A stretch of 64,000 bases of DNA from Planctomycetales bacterium (GTDB taxonomy: Bacteria > Planctomycetota > Phycisphaerae > SM23-33): the NCBI GenBank assembly GCA_030612725.1, contig JAUWNJ010000002.1:128542-192541 (forward strand). Reading direction: 5' to 3'. Of the stretch, positions 8,415-17,273 are shown piece after piece (the stretch's first letter is position 1; every line of letters begins with the position of its first letter). Made by a program: the position numbers and the translations under genes. The notes below the pieces were generated by a model, which was given only the letters and a program-made list of their open reading frames with translations, did not search any database and was not told where the DNA came from.

Positions 8415-9203
8415 ATGCCCGAGACAATCGTCTGGAATAAGAAACTATTGGTCGTATCGCTGATACTGGGGGTTTTGGCCGTTGCGATGTTCTACCTTTA
8501 TATTTCCGCTCAGGAGAAAAAACTTCGCGGCGATACGGTCGAGATACTCCAGTGGAGTCGAAGCCTCAGCGTCGGGGACGAGATATCCGCAGCGGATACG
8601 ACGGTTGCCAGGGTAAACTCGGCGACCACGGTAACAAAGGGTGTTCTGCGAAAAGCAAGCAAGGATGAATTCGTCGGAAAGCACGTAAGTCGCAACGTCA
8701 GCCGGGGCGATAAAGTCTATTACAAGGATATATTGGAAAGAAGTTCGGGCACACCGGCCGATGACATAACTCCGGGTATGCGGGGCTTGTCGCTGCGAGT
8801 AGATCCGAATTATACCCCCGGAAACATACTGCGGGTCGGTGGCAGGATAGATATTCTGGGCAGGGTCAGCCCCAGAGGCAAACCGGCGAAGACCTATACG
8901 CTTGTTCGGAATCTGCGCGTACTGGCCGTCGGCGGTCATGGACAGAAACCCGAAGAAACCATCGGGTCCAAACGCCGGCGGGGATACAACCCGGGAATAA
9001 GGGTTTATCGTTCCGTTACAGTTGAAGTCTCGCCGGAACTGGCTGAACAGATGGTGGACCTGCTTAGTCGCGTGCAGGGAAAGATATGGCTGACAGTGCG
9101 GAATCCCTCCGATGCACCGAAGAGAAAATCCGAGACAGGAATAAACAGTGAAGTGCTTTCGGTATTGTCCCAGGCACCGGCGAAAAAAGACAATCGACCT
9201 TGA
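8415..9203 (+). CDS. cpaB: Flp pilus assembly protein CpaB/RcpC
   Basis: This 262-residue protein begins with one membrane helix (residues about 10-28). A SAF/RcpC-type region follows: VEILQWSRSLSVGDEISAAD through SRGDKVYYKDIL near residues 35-110, then LRVDPNYTPGNILRVGGRID, a hallmark of CpaB proteins. The C-terminal part (VTVEVSPELAEQMVDLLSRV) is also typical. CpaB is a periplasmic, inner-membrane-anchored component thought to help the secretin assemble. ATG 8415 follows AAAGGGAG. It is followed by the pilus ATPase as in many tad loci. Confidence 0.85.
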   Translation: MPETIVWNKKLLVVSLILGVLAVAMFYLYISAQEKKLRGDTVEILQWSRSLSVGDEISAADTTVARVNSATTVTKGVLRKASKDEFVGKHVSRNVSRGDKVYYKDILERSSGTPADDITPGMRGLSLRVDPNYTPGNILRVGGRIDILGRVSPRGKPAKTYTLVRNLRVLAVGGHGQKPEETIGSKRRRGYNPGIRVYRSVTVEVSPELAEQMVDLLSRVQGKIWLTVRNPSDAPKRKSETGINSEVLSVLSQAPAKKDNRP

Positions 9204-9242
9204 AAATTCGTGTAATCAGCAGTAATTCGGGAAATTCGTGGT
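9204..9242 (+). repeat. Short ATTCGTG-type element between cpaB and cpaF
   Basis: The 39-nt spacer starts right after the TGA of cpaB and reads as units AAATTCGTG, TAATCAGCAG, TAATTCGGG, AAATTCGTGG, ending at the cpaF ATG. The same unit type (ATTCGTGTAAT) builds the larger element before hisS at 27445-27566. It leaves no classical Shine-Dalgarno for cpaF. Confidence 0.6.
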
Positions 9243-11114
9243 ATGGAAATCTGGGTCTATAATCATTTGAACGACGAGCGCAGGGTCGTTGAGGTCAAGG
9301 ACGCCGACGTGCTCATCGGACGCGAGGACAGCAATACTGTCGCGCTGCAGAGCGCCTTCGTCTCGCGTAAACATGCCAGACTGTTCAAGGAAGACGGAAC
9401 TTATTACGTCGAGAACCTGGGGCTGAACGAAACTACCGTCGCCAACAAGCAGGTTCCTCCCAAAACCAGGGTAAAGGTTGATTACGGCGACGAGATTCGC
9501 GTAGGGGAATTTTCGCTGTTTATGATGGCTCCGTCTGCGCGGCGAGGTCTGCGTGACGAAGCCGGTGTAACGCCCCGGCGAAGACTGGTGGAACTGGAGC
9601 AGAAGATACACGGCGAACTGCTCGTTCGCCTGAACCTCCGCGTCGCCGGCAATGTCGCCAAGGCCGACGCCAAACATGCTTCTCTGATAAAACGGCATCT
9701 CTCCGAAATAATCGCCACCAGCCTGGATGAGGTCGATTCCGAAATGTCGGAAAGCCTCCTCCGCGACTTTCTCTGGCGCAGCGTCCTTTCCGAATTGAAC
9801 GTTCGCTCTATCGGGAAAATCTCATATTCCTATGGGTTCGAAGAGTCCGACATCCTCCAGGCAGAGCACGAAAAGACAATCAGCCAAATCATCGGCGACG
9901 TAATCAGCGACTTCCCGCTCCGCCTCCAGCCGCAGTTCGTCAAGGAAGACGCTGCGATGATTGAGGCGGACTTCGACAACCAGTTGCACCGCATATCGTC
10001 GAAACTTACGCCGGAACTGAACCGCTACATCACCACCCGCATGTTGAGCAAGGAAATCGAGGACGTGGTCTTCGGTTATGGTCCGCTTCAGGACCTGCTG
10101 GAGATGCCGCACGTCAACGAGATTATGGTGGTCGGGAAGGACCATATATATATCGAGAAGGACGGCGTGGTTCAGGCTACGGGGCGGAGTTTTTTCTCCG
10201 ACGAGGTTATTAACTCGATTATCGAGCGGATTATCACGCCGGTAGGTCGGCGAATTGACCGCTCGACACCGCTGGTCGATGCCCGCCTTCCGGACGGTTC
10301 AAGAGTCAACGCCATTATCACCCCATTGAGCCTTTCGGGCCCAGCCCTGACGATCCGCAAATTCGCCCGCGTACCGTTCACCATAGACGACCTCGTCGAG
10401 CGTAACACGCTTACCGAAGCGACTGCGAATTTCCTTAAATCATGCGTTCGCGGACGGAAAAACATGCTGATTTCCGGAGGCACAGGCAGCGGAAAAACCA
10501 CCACGCTGAACGTTCTGAGTAGTTTTATCGACCCAGTCGAGCGAATCGTTACAATCGAGGAATCCGCCGAACTGCAATTACCACAGGAGCACGTTGTCCG
10601 CCTGGAAACCCGCCCGCCGAACATCGAAGGAAAAGGCGCTTACACTATTCACGACCTCGTCCGCAATAGCCTGCGAATGAGGCCTGACCGGATAATCGTC
10701 GGCGAGGTTCGAGGACCCGAAGCCCTCGATATGCTCCAGGCGATGAACACCGGCCACGATGGCTCAATGACGACGATTCACGCCAACAATCCCGCCGACA
10801 CGATGCTGCGAATGGAAACGATGGTCCTGACGGCAGTGGAAATGCCCGTTCGGGCGATCAGGGAGCAGATTGTCGCTGCCATGGACCTTGTTGTGCAGAT
10901 AACTCGTCTTCCCAACGGCGACCGTCGCGTTACTCACATCTCCGAAATCGTCGGAATCGACCTGGATACGAGCCAGGTCATCACGGAGGACATATTCATT
11001 CTTCGCAAGACCGCCGGCCAGGGGGAGTCATCGTTGCAGCATACCGGATATGTTCCCGAATTTGCCGAAGAACTGATAGAAAAAGGATTCCTGGACCTTG
11101 AGGTGTTCACGTGA
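9243..11114 (+). CDS. cpaF: Pilus assembly ATPase CpaF/TadA with an N-terminal FHA domain
   Basis: This 623-residue protein has two parts. Residues 1-100 form an FHA domain: [14 protein letters not shown] (the SRxH pair that contacts phosphothreonine) and NLGLNETTV. From about 120 to the end is a CpaF/TadA secretion ATPase: Walker [12 protein letters not shown] near 415, the Glu-rich [10 protein letters not shown], Walker B-like [12 protein letters not shown] and a His box [10 protein letters not shown]. The enzyme hydrolyses ATP at the inner membrane to drive Tad pilus extension. Known CpaF proteins usually lack an FHA domain, so here the motor may dock to phosphorylated partners, with the operon kinase at 2324 the obvious candidate (inference). 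The stop overlaps tadB by ATGA-type coupling. Confidence 0.93.
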   Translation: MEIWVYNHLNDERRVVEVKDADVLIGREDSNTVALQSAFVSRKHARLFKEDGTYYVENLGLNETTVANKQVPPKTRVKVDYGDEIRVGEFSLFMMAPSARRGLRDEAGVTPRRRLVELEQKIHGELLVRLNLRVAGNVAKADAKHASLIKRHLSEIIATSLDEVDSEMSESLLRDFLWRSVLSELNVRSIGKISYSYGFEESDILQAEHEKTISQIIGDVISDFPLRLQPQFVKEDAAMIEADFDNQLHRISSKLTPELNRYITTRMLSKEIEDVVFGYGPLQDLLEMPHVNEIMVVGKDHIYIEKDGVVQATGRSFFSDEVINSIIERIITPVGRRIDRSTPLVDARLPDGSRVNAIITPLSLSGPALTIRKFARVPFTIDDLVERNTLTEATANFLKSCVRGRKNMLISGGTGSGKTTTLNVLSSFIDPVERIVTIEESAELQLPQEHVVRLETRPPNIEGKGAYTIHDLVRNSLRMRPDRIIVGEVRGPEALDMLQAMNTGHDGSMTTIHANNPADTMLRMETMVLTAVEMPVRAIREQIVAAMDLVVQITRLPNGDRRVTHISEIVGIDLDTSQVITEDIFILRKTAGQGESSLQHTGYVPEFAEELIEKGFLDLEVFT

Positions 11115-11992
11115 TTGGGCTTTCGCTATCACCGGCGTTCATGCTGGCAGCAGGTTGGTCCGCAGTGGTGGCGGCGGTCATTTTTCTTGCCGTTGCCGGG
11201 GGTGTTATTGTCTGGGTGGAACCGTTTCGCCGGTTCATCCTCAGACGTGAAGCCTACTTCGATCGGGTCCTTCGCGGAACGCTACTGCTGGATATAGCCC
11301 CTCGGACGGTTACGATTTTGTGCTTCTGCGTAATCGCATTTCTGGCGCTGATTGCGTACGTGATGTCCGGTAATATTTTTGTGGCGGCAATCGCCGCAGG
11401 CGTCGGCGTTTTTTCGCCCTGGGTGGTGCTCCGATTCCTCAAGGCCAGACGCCTGTACAGGCTTGAAGAGCAACTCGTCGGCGGTATCCAGACGTTGACT
11501 TCCGGTGTTCGCGCCGGTCTGAACCTCGTCCAGGCGATGGACCTGCTGGCACGCAACGACGTCAAACCAATGAGCGAGGAATTCTCTCATCTCGTGCGCG
11601 AATATGAGCATGGTATCTCGCTGGAACAGGCGATGAGCAATGCGTCGAAACGCATTGGTTCGGGCAATTACCGTCTGCTCTTCGCAGCCCTTCTGACGCA
11701 CCGAGAACGGGGCGGAGACCTGGGCGGTACGCTCGACCGGATAGCCGACAGCATCCGTGAGATTTACCGCCTGGAAAAACGCATCGAAACGCTGACAGCG
11801 CCGAACAGAACCGCCGCCAGGTGGATGGGAGCAATGCCGGCGGTAATCCTGGGAATCCTGTACTTTATCGACCCCGAAGGCGTAACAATGCTGTTCACTG
11901 AAGAGGTAGGGAGACTCATCCTGCTCATTATTGTTGCGCTGAACATTGTCGGTTTCCTGTGGATACGCAAAATAGTGTCGATTGATATTTAG
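11111..11992 (+). CDS. tadB: Tad inner-membrane platform protein TadB
   Basis: This 293-residue protein belongs to the T2SSF-like family. Hydrophobic segments lie near residues 8-30, 60-100 and at the C-terminus near 235-285, around a cytoplasmic helical domain containing LTSGVRAGLNLVQAMDLLA and RERGGDLGGTLDRIADSI, both typical of TadB. It would form the membrane platform on which the CpaF ATPase acts. The GTG start at 11111 overlaps the cpaF stop by four bases, so translation is coupled. The TAG stop is followed by a repeat element. Confidence 0.9.
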   Translation: MIGLSLSPAFMLAAGWSAVVAAVIFLAVAGGVIVWVEPFRRFILRREAYFDRVLRGTLLLDIAPRTVTILCFCVIAFLALIAYVMSGNIFVAAIAAGVGVFSPWVVLRFLKARRLYRLEEQLVGGIQTLTSGVRAGLNLVQAMDLLARNDVKPMSEEFSHLVREYEHGISLEQAMSNASKRIGSGNYRLLFAALLTHRERGGDLGGTLDRIADSIREIYRLEKRIETLTAPNRTAARWMGAMPAVILGILYFIDPEGVTMLFTEEVGRLILLIIVALNIVGFLWIRKIVSIDI

Positions 11993-11998
11993 ATTAAG

Positions 11999-12056
11999 CA
12001 ATCAGCAATCAGCGGTCAGCAGTCAGCAAAAGATAAAAAAAGAACGCTGATTGCCG
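11999..12056 (+). repeat. CAATCAG / CAGTCAG quasi-tandem element between tadB and tadC
   Basis: Units GCAATCA, GCAATCA, GCGGTCA, GCAGTCA, GC run from 11999, then an A-rich stretch, then GCTGATTGC at the far end, which is complementary to GCAATCAGC at the start. The element could therefore fold as a hairpin and occupies almost the entire spacer. Confidence 0.65.
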
Positions 12057-12068
12057 GCGGTATTGGAG

Positions 12069-13028
12069 ATGGGCATAATTGCTTTTGAGACAACTTGTGT
12101 TGCTTTGGCGTCCCTGGCGATCATTACTCCGCTGAAGATCGCAACGGCTGTGGTGATTTTCTTGTTCGTGTTTGTATTCATCATTGCGGTTTTCAGTCAG
12201 CGAGGCCGGGCGGAAATGACACCGGAACGGGAAATCGCCCTGGCCTCCGGGGCGACCGACCGAAGCACGGTCTTCGAGATGTCACTGCTCCAGCCGGTGA
12301 TGTGGCTGCTTCTGGTACTGGTCCAACGATTACCCATGCCCGGGTACAAGGCGAAATTTCGCAAGTGGCTCGTGGCTGCGGGGAGTCCGAATTTCTATAC
12401 CCCCGATGAGTTCATCGCGGTGGCAATGCTATGGGGGCTGATTATCGCTATTATTCTGGAAGTTGTCAGCATCCGCTTCCTGGGCGGACCCAGCATTATC
12501 CTTCCGATGGTCGGTTTCCTGACAGGGCTTGTCGGTATGGCGTATCATTTGTACGGCCAGGCGTCCAAACGTCTCCAACAAATCGGCAGACGTATGCCGT
12601 ACACGCTGGACCTGATTGCCCTGGCGATGGGCGCGGGTGCGACGTTCACAGAGGCGGTCAGAACCGTCGTCGGCGAAGACCCAGAACATCCGTTCAGCGA
12701 GGAATTGAATTCCGTCCTTGCCGAAATCGACCTCGGAACCACTCGCAGGCAAGCACTGATGAATATGTCCGACCGGATACCGCAGGAATCGCTACGTTCC
12801 ATTGTCGCAGCCATTATTCAGGCAGAGGCCCTCGGTACGCCGCTGTCGGACGTGCTGAAGCAGCAGGCAAACCTGCTTCGACTTCAGCGGTCGGTCCGGG
12901 CTGAAAAACTTGCAGCCTCGGCGTCGGTGCGTATCCTTATACCGTCGCTGCTGATACTGCTCTCGGTGGTCATAGCGGTCTTCGCCACTATAATCATCAA
13001 GGGCATCAAAGGTGAGTTAATGTTCTGA
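12069..13028 (+). CDS. tadC: Tad inner-membrane platform protein TadC
   Basis: I chose ATG 12069 (319 residues); a TTG at 12051 would add six residues. It is the second T2SSF-type platform protein of the Tad system. An N-terminal hydrophobic pair lies near residues 5-45, central segments near 120-165, a cytoplasmic domain contains LPYTLD-like RMPYTLDLIALAMGAGATF and FSEELNSVLAEIDLGTTRR, and the C-terminal helix is followed by IIKGIKG. It pairs with TadB. Its TGA stop forms the first bases of the next repeat element. Confidence 0.88.
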   Translation: MGIIAFETTCVALASLAIITPLKIATAVVIFLFVFVFIIAVFSQRGRAEMTPEREIALASGATDRSTVFEMSLLQPVMWLLLVLVQRLPMPGYKAKFRKWLVAAGSPNFYTPDEFIAVAMLWGLIIAIILEVVSIRFLGGPSIILPMVGFLTGLVGMAYHLYGQASKRLQQIGRRMPYTLDLIALAMGAGATFTEAVRTVVGEDPEHPFSEELNSVLAEIDLGTTRRQALMNMSDRIPQESLRSIVAAIIQAEALGTPLSDVLKQQANLLRLQRSVRAEKLAASASVRILIPSLLILLSVVIAVFATIIIKGIKGELMF

Positions 13029-13096
13029 TTGCGGATTGCGGATTGCGGATTTTATTTTTTCCCAGTCCCAAGTCCCTGGTCCCTGTTTTTTACGGT
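13026..13096 (+). repeat. TGATTGCGG tandem plus inverted GGGACCAGGG module
   Basis: The element begins at the tadC stop codon itself: TGATTGCGGATTGCGGATTG and one more unit. A T-rich spacer follows, then CCCAGTCCCAAGTCCCTGG and TCCCTG at 13061-13085, the reverse complement of the CAGGGACCAGGG module found at 7693 and 52166. It ends just before the next gene. The same start-at-stop arrangement of the TGATTGCGG unit is seen at 42925. Confidence 0.75.
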
Positions 13097-13101
13097 AAAA
13101 A

Positions 13102-14205
13102 ATGAGCGATAAGCATCCTGAATTGATTTTTGTAACCGGTCCGCAAGCGGGCCAGCGTGTCGTATTGTCCCATCCGGTGGCCATGCTGGGCAGGGGGGGC
13201 GATGCGGATGTTTTGTTCAGCGAAGAGTACATCTCCCGCGACCAGGCGCGATATGAACTCGTCCAGGCCGGTCCTACACTCGAAAACCTCGCCAGCCGAG
13301 GCACATGGATTAACGGGAAACGCTATAAAACCGGGAAACGAGTCCTTCTGGAGACCGGCGACCTTATCGGTGTAGGGCAGGAGACGCAGGTTCTTTTCGT
13401 CTCGGCTGGTGATGATCCCGATACCGCTCTTGCGACGTATCGAGAGTCTGCTACTACCGGAAAAGATGCATTCGGGCGAAAAGCCGAGCCTCTGAAGCAG
13501 CCGCCTCCGCCGTCTGATCTTATCGAATCAGAGCCTGCAACAGAGCAGGATGAGCAGCCCGGTGAGGCTGAATTCGCAGAAAAACGTCCTTCGGAAATGT
13601 CTGCCGCCGAGCGACTTGAAAACGAGCAGAAGGTACGCCGGAAAAAAATCATCATCGGTCTGGGAATATACCTGGCTGCGATAATAGCGATAGCAATTGT
13701 TCTCAAAGCACGCTCAGGCGGGAAAGAGCAGCCTTGGCTTATTCCGCCCAAACTTACCAATAATGAGATTGCCGATTTCATACGAGCGCCCATCAAGGGT
13801 ATAACGCCAATTCAACTCCGCGAGGAGGAGGAACTCAAGAAGGCGGAAGGCTTATACCAGCAGTATGGGCTTAGTGATACATATCGCCTCTACGATTGCC
13901 TTGTGGCTTTCAAGGAAGCACTGGCCTATGGCGGCAGAGGATATTACAACGACCCGAAACATGACCAGATGTATAAGGCCGTTCTGGACAAACTTACCGA
14001 GATGATCCAAAAGAAGTACGAAAACGCCTATTTCCAGGAAAAGGCCGAGGAGTGGGACCAGGCGGAGAAGGAATTTTACAAAATTCTTCGCATCTACCGT
14101 AACCAGGGCGACGGTCTTTTTAAGAATATCCAGGCCCACTACAAGCGGGTGAAGCATTTCCAGCAGAAGGGCAAACCCAAAAAACGTCGCATGTTCGGCA
14201 GGTAA
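13102..14205 (+). CDS. FHA-domain membrane protein with helical C-terminus
   Basis: In this 367-residue protein, residues 1-100 resemble an FHA domain: AMLGRGGDADVL, ISRDQARYEL and LASRGTWINGKRY. The SRxH His is replaced by Gln and the Asn of the NGT turn by Arg, so phosphothreonine binding may be weakened or altered. A Pro/Glu-rich linker, a basic KVRRKK stop-transfer-like segment and a membrane helix (about 183-202) follow. The C-terminal 165 residues look like TPR-type helices (EWDQAEKEFYKILRIYRNQG). It closes the tad locus and is a candidate scaffold linking kinase signalling to the pilus (inference). Confidence 0.75.
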   Translation: MSDKHPELIFVTGPQAGQRVVLSHPVAMLGRGGDADVLFSEEYISRDQARYELVQAGPTLENLASRGTWINGKRYKTGKRVLLETGDLIGVGQETQVLFVSAGDDPDTALATYRESATTGKDAFGRKAEPLKQPPPPSDLIESEPATEQDEQPGEAEFAEKRPSEMSAAERLENEQKVRRKKIIIGLGIYLAAIIAIAIVLKARSGGKEQPWLIPPKLTNNEIADFIRAPIKGITPIQLREEEELKKAEGLYQQYGLSDTYRLYDCLVAFKEALAYGGRGYYNDPKHDQMYKAVLDKLTEMIQKKYENAYFQEKAEEWDQAEKEFYKILRIYRNQGDGLFKNIQAHYKRVKHFQQKGKPKKRRMFGR

Positions 14206-14214
14206 TGCTACAAG

Positions 14215-14368
14215 AAGTGAAATCCGAATATCGAAATCCGAAACAAATTCTAAATTCAAAATCCCAATGTCCCAAACAGTTACAGCAAAACCTACCGGAG
14301 AGCGTTTGAGAATTTCTGATTTTGGTCATTCGATATTGTTTCGGATTTCGACATTGGGATTTCGGATT
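14215..14368 (+). repeat. Long imperfect inverted repeat of AATCCGAA / CGAAATCC units
   Basis: The left part at 14218-14277 contains AATCCGAATATCGAAATCCG, AAATTCAAAATCCC and AATGTCCC. The right part at 14308-14368 contains GAATTTCTGATTTTGG, TCATTCGATATTG, TTTCGGATTTCG and ACATTGGGATTTCGGATTTG. Read in reverse complement, the right part matches the left part in several blocks (TCGAAATCCGAAACAA, ATCCCAATGTC). About 30 bp of ordinary sequence separates the arms. It lies between the last tad-locus gene and the flippase-like gene. Confidence 0.75.
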
Positions 14369-14370
14369 TG

Positions 14371-15330
14371 ATGATTCACATGCGTTCAAACGCCATGAGA
14401 TGGTTTCGATATAGTATTTCGCTGATCCTTGCCGTTGGTGTTCTCGCGGTGCTTATGGGTCGGCAGCGGTGGGGCGACCTGACCGGCCAAGTCGATTGGC
14501 GATGGTTAATCGGAGCGGGTGTCCTGTCGGCTGGGTATTGGTTCATCCGCGTTGCTCGCTGGCGGTGGATGATTGCGATGGAGGGTCTGCGCATCGGCTG
14601 GGGGGGCGCGTGGGTGTCTATGCTGGCGGGGCTTGGCGTTGGGCTTATCACGCCGGTCAGGAGCGGCGAAATCGTCCGCCCAATGTTCCTTCCGAAAGGC
14701 CCGAAGGCTCGCCTGGTCGGGTGGGTCGTCATTGAGCGTATGTTCGACCTGTCAGCCGTTCTGACGCTGGGCATCCTCGGCCTGTTCTACATGCTCTTTT
14801 CAGGCCTGTTGCTGACGGCGGACGTATCGGTTCCGCCGTGGGTGCTGGTGATAGCGCCGCTGCTGCTTGCCTGTACGCTGGGCGCGCCGCTGCTGATGCA
14901 CTATAAGCCTGAGGGGCTTTGGCGGATTCTCGCTCGCGTGTTACCCGGAAAGGCCAAGCAATTGGCCGATGCCCGTCTGACCTGGCGGCAGTTTGGTATC
15001 TTCTATACCGTTTCGGTTCTTGCCGAATCGCTTTCTCTGCTGTCGGTATTTTTGTGCTTGAGTTCGTGTGGTGAAATTTCGCTGATTACCGCGACGTGCC
15101 TGGCTCCGGTGATTGCGATTGGAAGCCTGCTTCCCGCAGGCCCGGGCGGGTTCGGTATCCGCGAAGGCTCAGCCGCTCTCGTATTCGGGGCATTCGGATT
15201 CCCCCAACAGATGATCCTGGCTGCATATCTGTCAAATACGCTGATAATCCTGGTGATCCCCGCAGCCATTGGTGTAGCGGCGGCATGGATTTCCGATGTA
15301 ACGAAGACATCATCCCAAACCGTTGCTTGA
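14371..15330 (+). CDS. Flippase-like / lysylphosphatidylglycerol synthase-type membrane protein
   Basis: This protein of about 319 residues has eight or so hydrophobic segments and belongs by pattern to the UPF0104 / LPG synthase transmembrane family: an N-terminal RWFRYSISLILAVGVLAV, the RVARWRWMI stretch, RSGEIVRPMFLP (a conserved motif of this family) and LPAGPGGFGIREG near the C-terminus. The soluble GNAT-like synthase domain is absent, so it resembles the stand-alone membrane part implicated in lipid or glycolipid flipping. The start is uncertain: ATG 14371, 14380 and 14395 are all in frame and none has a clear ribosome binding site because a repeat runs up to the gene. Confidence 0.78.
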   Translation: MIHMRSNAMRWFRYSISLILAVGVLAVLMGRQRWGDLTGQVDWRWLIGAGVLSAGYWFIRVARWRWMIAMEGLRIGWGGAWVSMLAGLGVGLITPVRSGEIVRPMFLPKGPKARLVGWVVIERMFDLSAVLTLGILGLFYMLFSGLLLTADVSVPPWVLVIAPLLLACTLGAPLLMHYKPEGLWRILARVLPGKAKQLADARLTWRQFGIFYTVSVLAESLSLLSVFLCLSSCGEISLITATCLAPVIAIGSLLPAGPGGFGIREGSAALVFGAFGFPQQMILAAYLSNTLIILVIPAAIGVAAAWISDVTKTSSQTVA

Positions 15331-15376
15331 CAAAACTGGGCTGGAAATATAGGTTCCTGAACTTGCGAACGCTCAT

Positions 15377-17248
15377 ATGGACCAACAACAGTTGAAACTC
15401 GATACATCTGATTCCACCGGCCCGGTCAGGACGTTTCTCGACGTGGTTTTGGTTTTATTGGTCGTAGCGATTGTGATTAGTATAGCGGCGACCGGACCAT
15501 CGACTACCTATGCTTACGCCCAGTTACAGCAGATCGGCGCGGTCGTCGGCTCTGTCGAGAGCGGTAACTGGCTGCTGCCAAGGGACCAGTTTGGCGGACT
15601 TGCGATTAAACCGCAACTTTACGCCTGGCTTGATGGGCCGGTGCTTATGCTCACCGGCATCTATAACGATTTCACGTTTCGCCTACCGACGGTGCTGGCC
15701 TCGTTGGTCCTCGGCGTGTTGGTCTATTTCCTAGGCCGACGGTGGTATGGGCGGCGCGTTGGGCTGTTGGCGGCGTGTCTGTGGGCGACTGCCCAGCACA
15801 TGGGCAAAATGACCTACGTCGCCGTAACGGACATGCTTCTGTCGCTGTGGATACTTCTCGCCATTATGTGTGCCGATAGGCTGTTGTTCCACCGCGCGCC
15901 GCGCAACCAGCGATGGAAATGGGCGGTCGGGCTTTGGGCGGCGATGATAATAGGCGCTGCTACCAAGGGCTGGGGAATAGCCAACCTTATTCTTGTCGGC
16001 GGGGCGCTGGCGCTGGCGACTGCCGTCGGGCCCGGATTCAAGGCGCTGCGATTGGCTGATGATTTCGGTACGGCGGTGGTTTTGCTGTTTCGCCTTGTGC
16101 TTCGCCGTTGGCGAAAAGCATTGAAGGCGACACGCTTCGGATGGGGTATCCTGGCGATGGTGGTGGTGCTTACGCCGATATGGGCGGGGATGTTTATTCA
16201 AGGCGGTGAGGAGTTCGCGGGGGTATTTAATCGTGATGTTTTTCAGCGCATCACCGGCTCCGGCGAGCGCCCGCCACATTCGAGATCCACAGGCCCGGCA
16301 TTGAACCTGCTCTACTATGCGTTGCCGATGTCGGTTTTCATGGTCGGGGCGCTTCTGCTTGCCGGTCCGCGGAAATGGTTCACAGCCAGGTCGTCGATAT
16401 TCCTTCCGCTCTGCTGGATATTGGCCGTTACGGTTCCGTTTTCGCTGACGCACGCCTTCAGACCTGATTATCTGCTGCCATGCTACGCCGCCGTGGCGCT
16501 GATGGGGGCTTGGGCAATTGAGGAAGTCCTTCGTCGTGGCAAGAGTGGTAATCAACTTACGCAGATTCTGCGGCACGTTATCGCGGCAGCGCCTGTGGTA
16601 ATCGGTGTGGGATTAATCCTGTTGCCGCTGATATACCTCTTCTACGATTACATGCCCAGTTTCATAACGAAGAACATAAAGATGCCCTCGGCTGTGCCCG
16701 CGCCGACGTGGTGGGTTCTGTGCAGCCTGATTGGCCTGGGCGTCGTTGTGCTGGCGCTGGCGGTGCGATGGTCTTTGCAATGGCGGCTTCGGCGAGTCGC
16801 CGCCTTGGCGGTGGTGGGAATGCTGGGGGTGATATTCATCGACCGGCACATGTTCAGCCGGCACGCCCGCACGCGCGACGGGCAGAAGATGGTCGCCTTT
16901 GCACGAGAGGCCAAGCCTCTATTGGGCAATGATGAATTCGCGGTTCTCAGCACGCATAAACTGGCAGTGGAGTTATATTTTGGCCGCTTTGGTCAATGGG
17001 CCCAGCCGCACGGTACGCCCGATCCAAAGCGTTGGACCGTCGATTCGCTCAATAATTCCGGCATTCCCTGGCTGATTACATGCGATCACGGGTTGATTGA
17101 ACTGGGCGCGACGGAGATTATCGAGCAGGACGGCAAAAAGGTAGAAATTCTCAAACCCGGCAACCTGGGACGGGTCGAAGTCTGCACCGATCCGATTATT
17201 TCCCAAAAACAAAAATGGGGGAAAATGTACCTGATTCGCCTTCGCTGA
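15377..17248 (+). CDS. GT39-type glycosyltransferase (ArnT/PMT-like)
   Basis: This 623-residue polytopic protein has about a dozen hydrophobic segments. The first periplasmic loop carries KPQLYAWLDGP, and DFTFRLPTVLASLVLG and FLGRRWYGRRVGLLAAC follow, the pattern of the ArnT/PMT-2 (GT-C fold) family that transfers sugars from polyprenyl phosphate donors to lipids or proteins. The usual early acidic pair is not obvious at the canonical spacing, so acceptor and donor cannot be named. It follows the flippase-like gene by 46 bp in the same direction, which suggests an envelope glycoconjugate function. Confidence 0.8.
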   Translation: MDQQQLKLDTSDSTGPVRTFLDVVLVLLVVAIVISIAATGPSTTYAYAQLQQIGAVVGSVESGNWLLPRDQFGGLAIKPQLYAWLDGPVLMLTGIYNDFTFRLPTVLASLVLGVLVYFLGRRWYGRRVGLLAACLWATAQHMGKMTYVAVTDMLLSLWILLAIMCADRLLFHRAPRNQRWKWAVGLWAAMIIGAATKGWGIANLILVGGALALATAVGPGFKALRLADDFGTAVVLLFRLVLRRWRKALKATRFGWGILAMVVVLTPIWAGMFIQGGEEFAGVFNRDVFQRITGSGERPPHSRSTGPALNLLYYALPMSVFMVGALLLAGPRKWFTARSSIFLPLCWILAVTVPFSLTHAFRPDYLLPCYAAVALMGAWAIEEVLRRGKSGNQLTQILRHVIAAAPVVIGVGLILLPLIYLFYDYMPSFITKNIKMPSAVPAPTWWVLCSLIGLGVVVLALAVRWSLQWRLRRVAALAVVGMLGVIFIDRHMFSRHARTRDGQKMVAFAREAKPLLGNDEFAVLSTHKLAVELYFGRFGQWAQPHGTPDPKRWTVDSLNNSGIPWLITCDHGLIELGATEIIEQDGKKVEILKPGNLGRVEVCTDPIISQKQKWGKMYLIRLR

Positions 17249-17273
17249 CCGATCTACGTTTCCGGAAAGCCAA

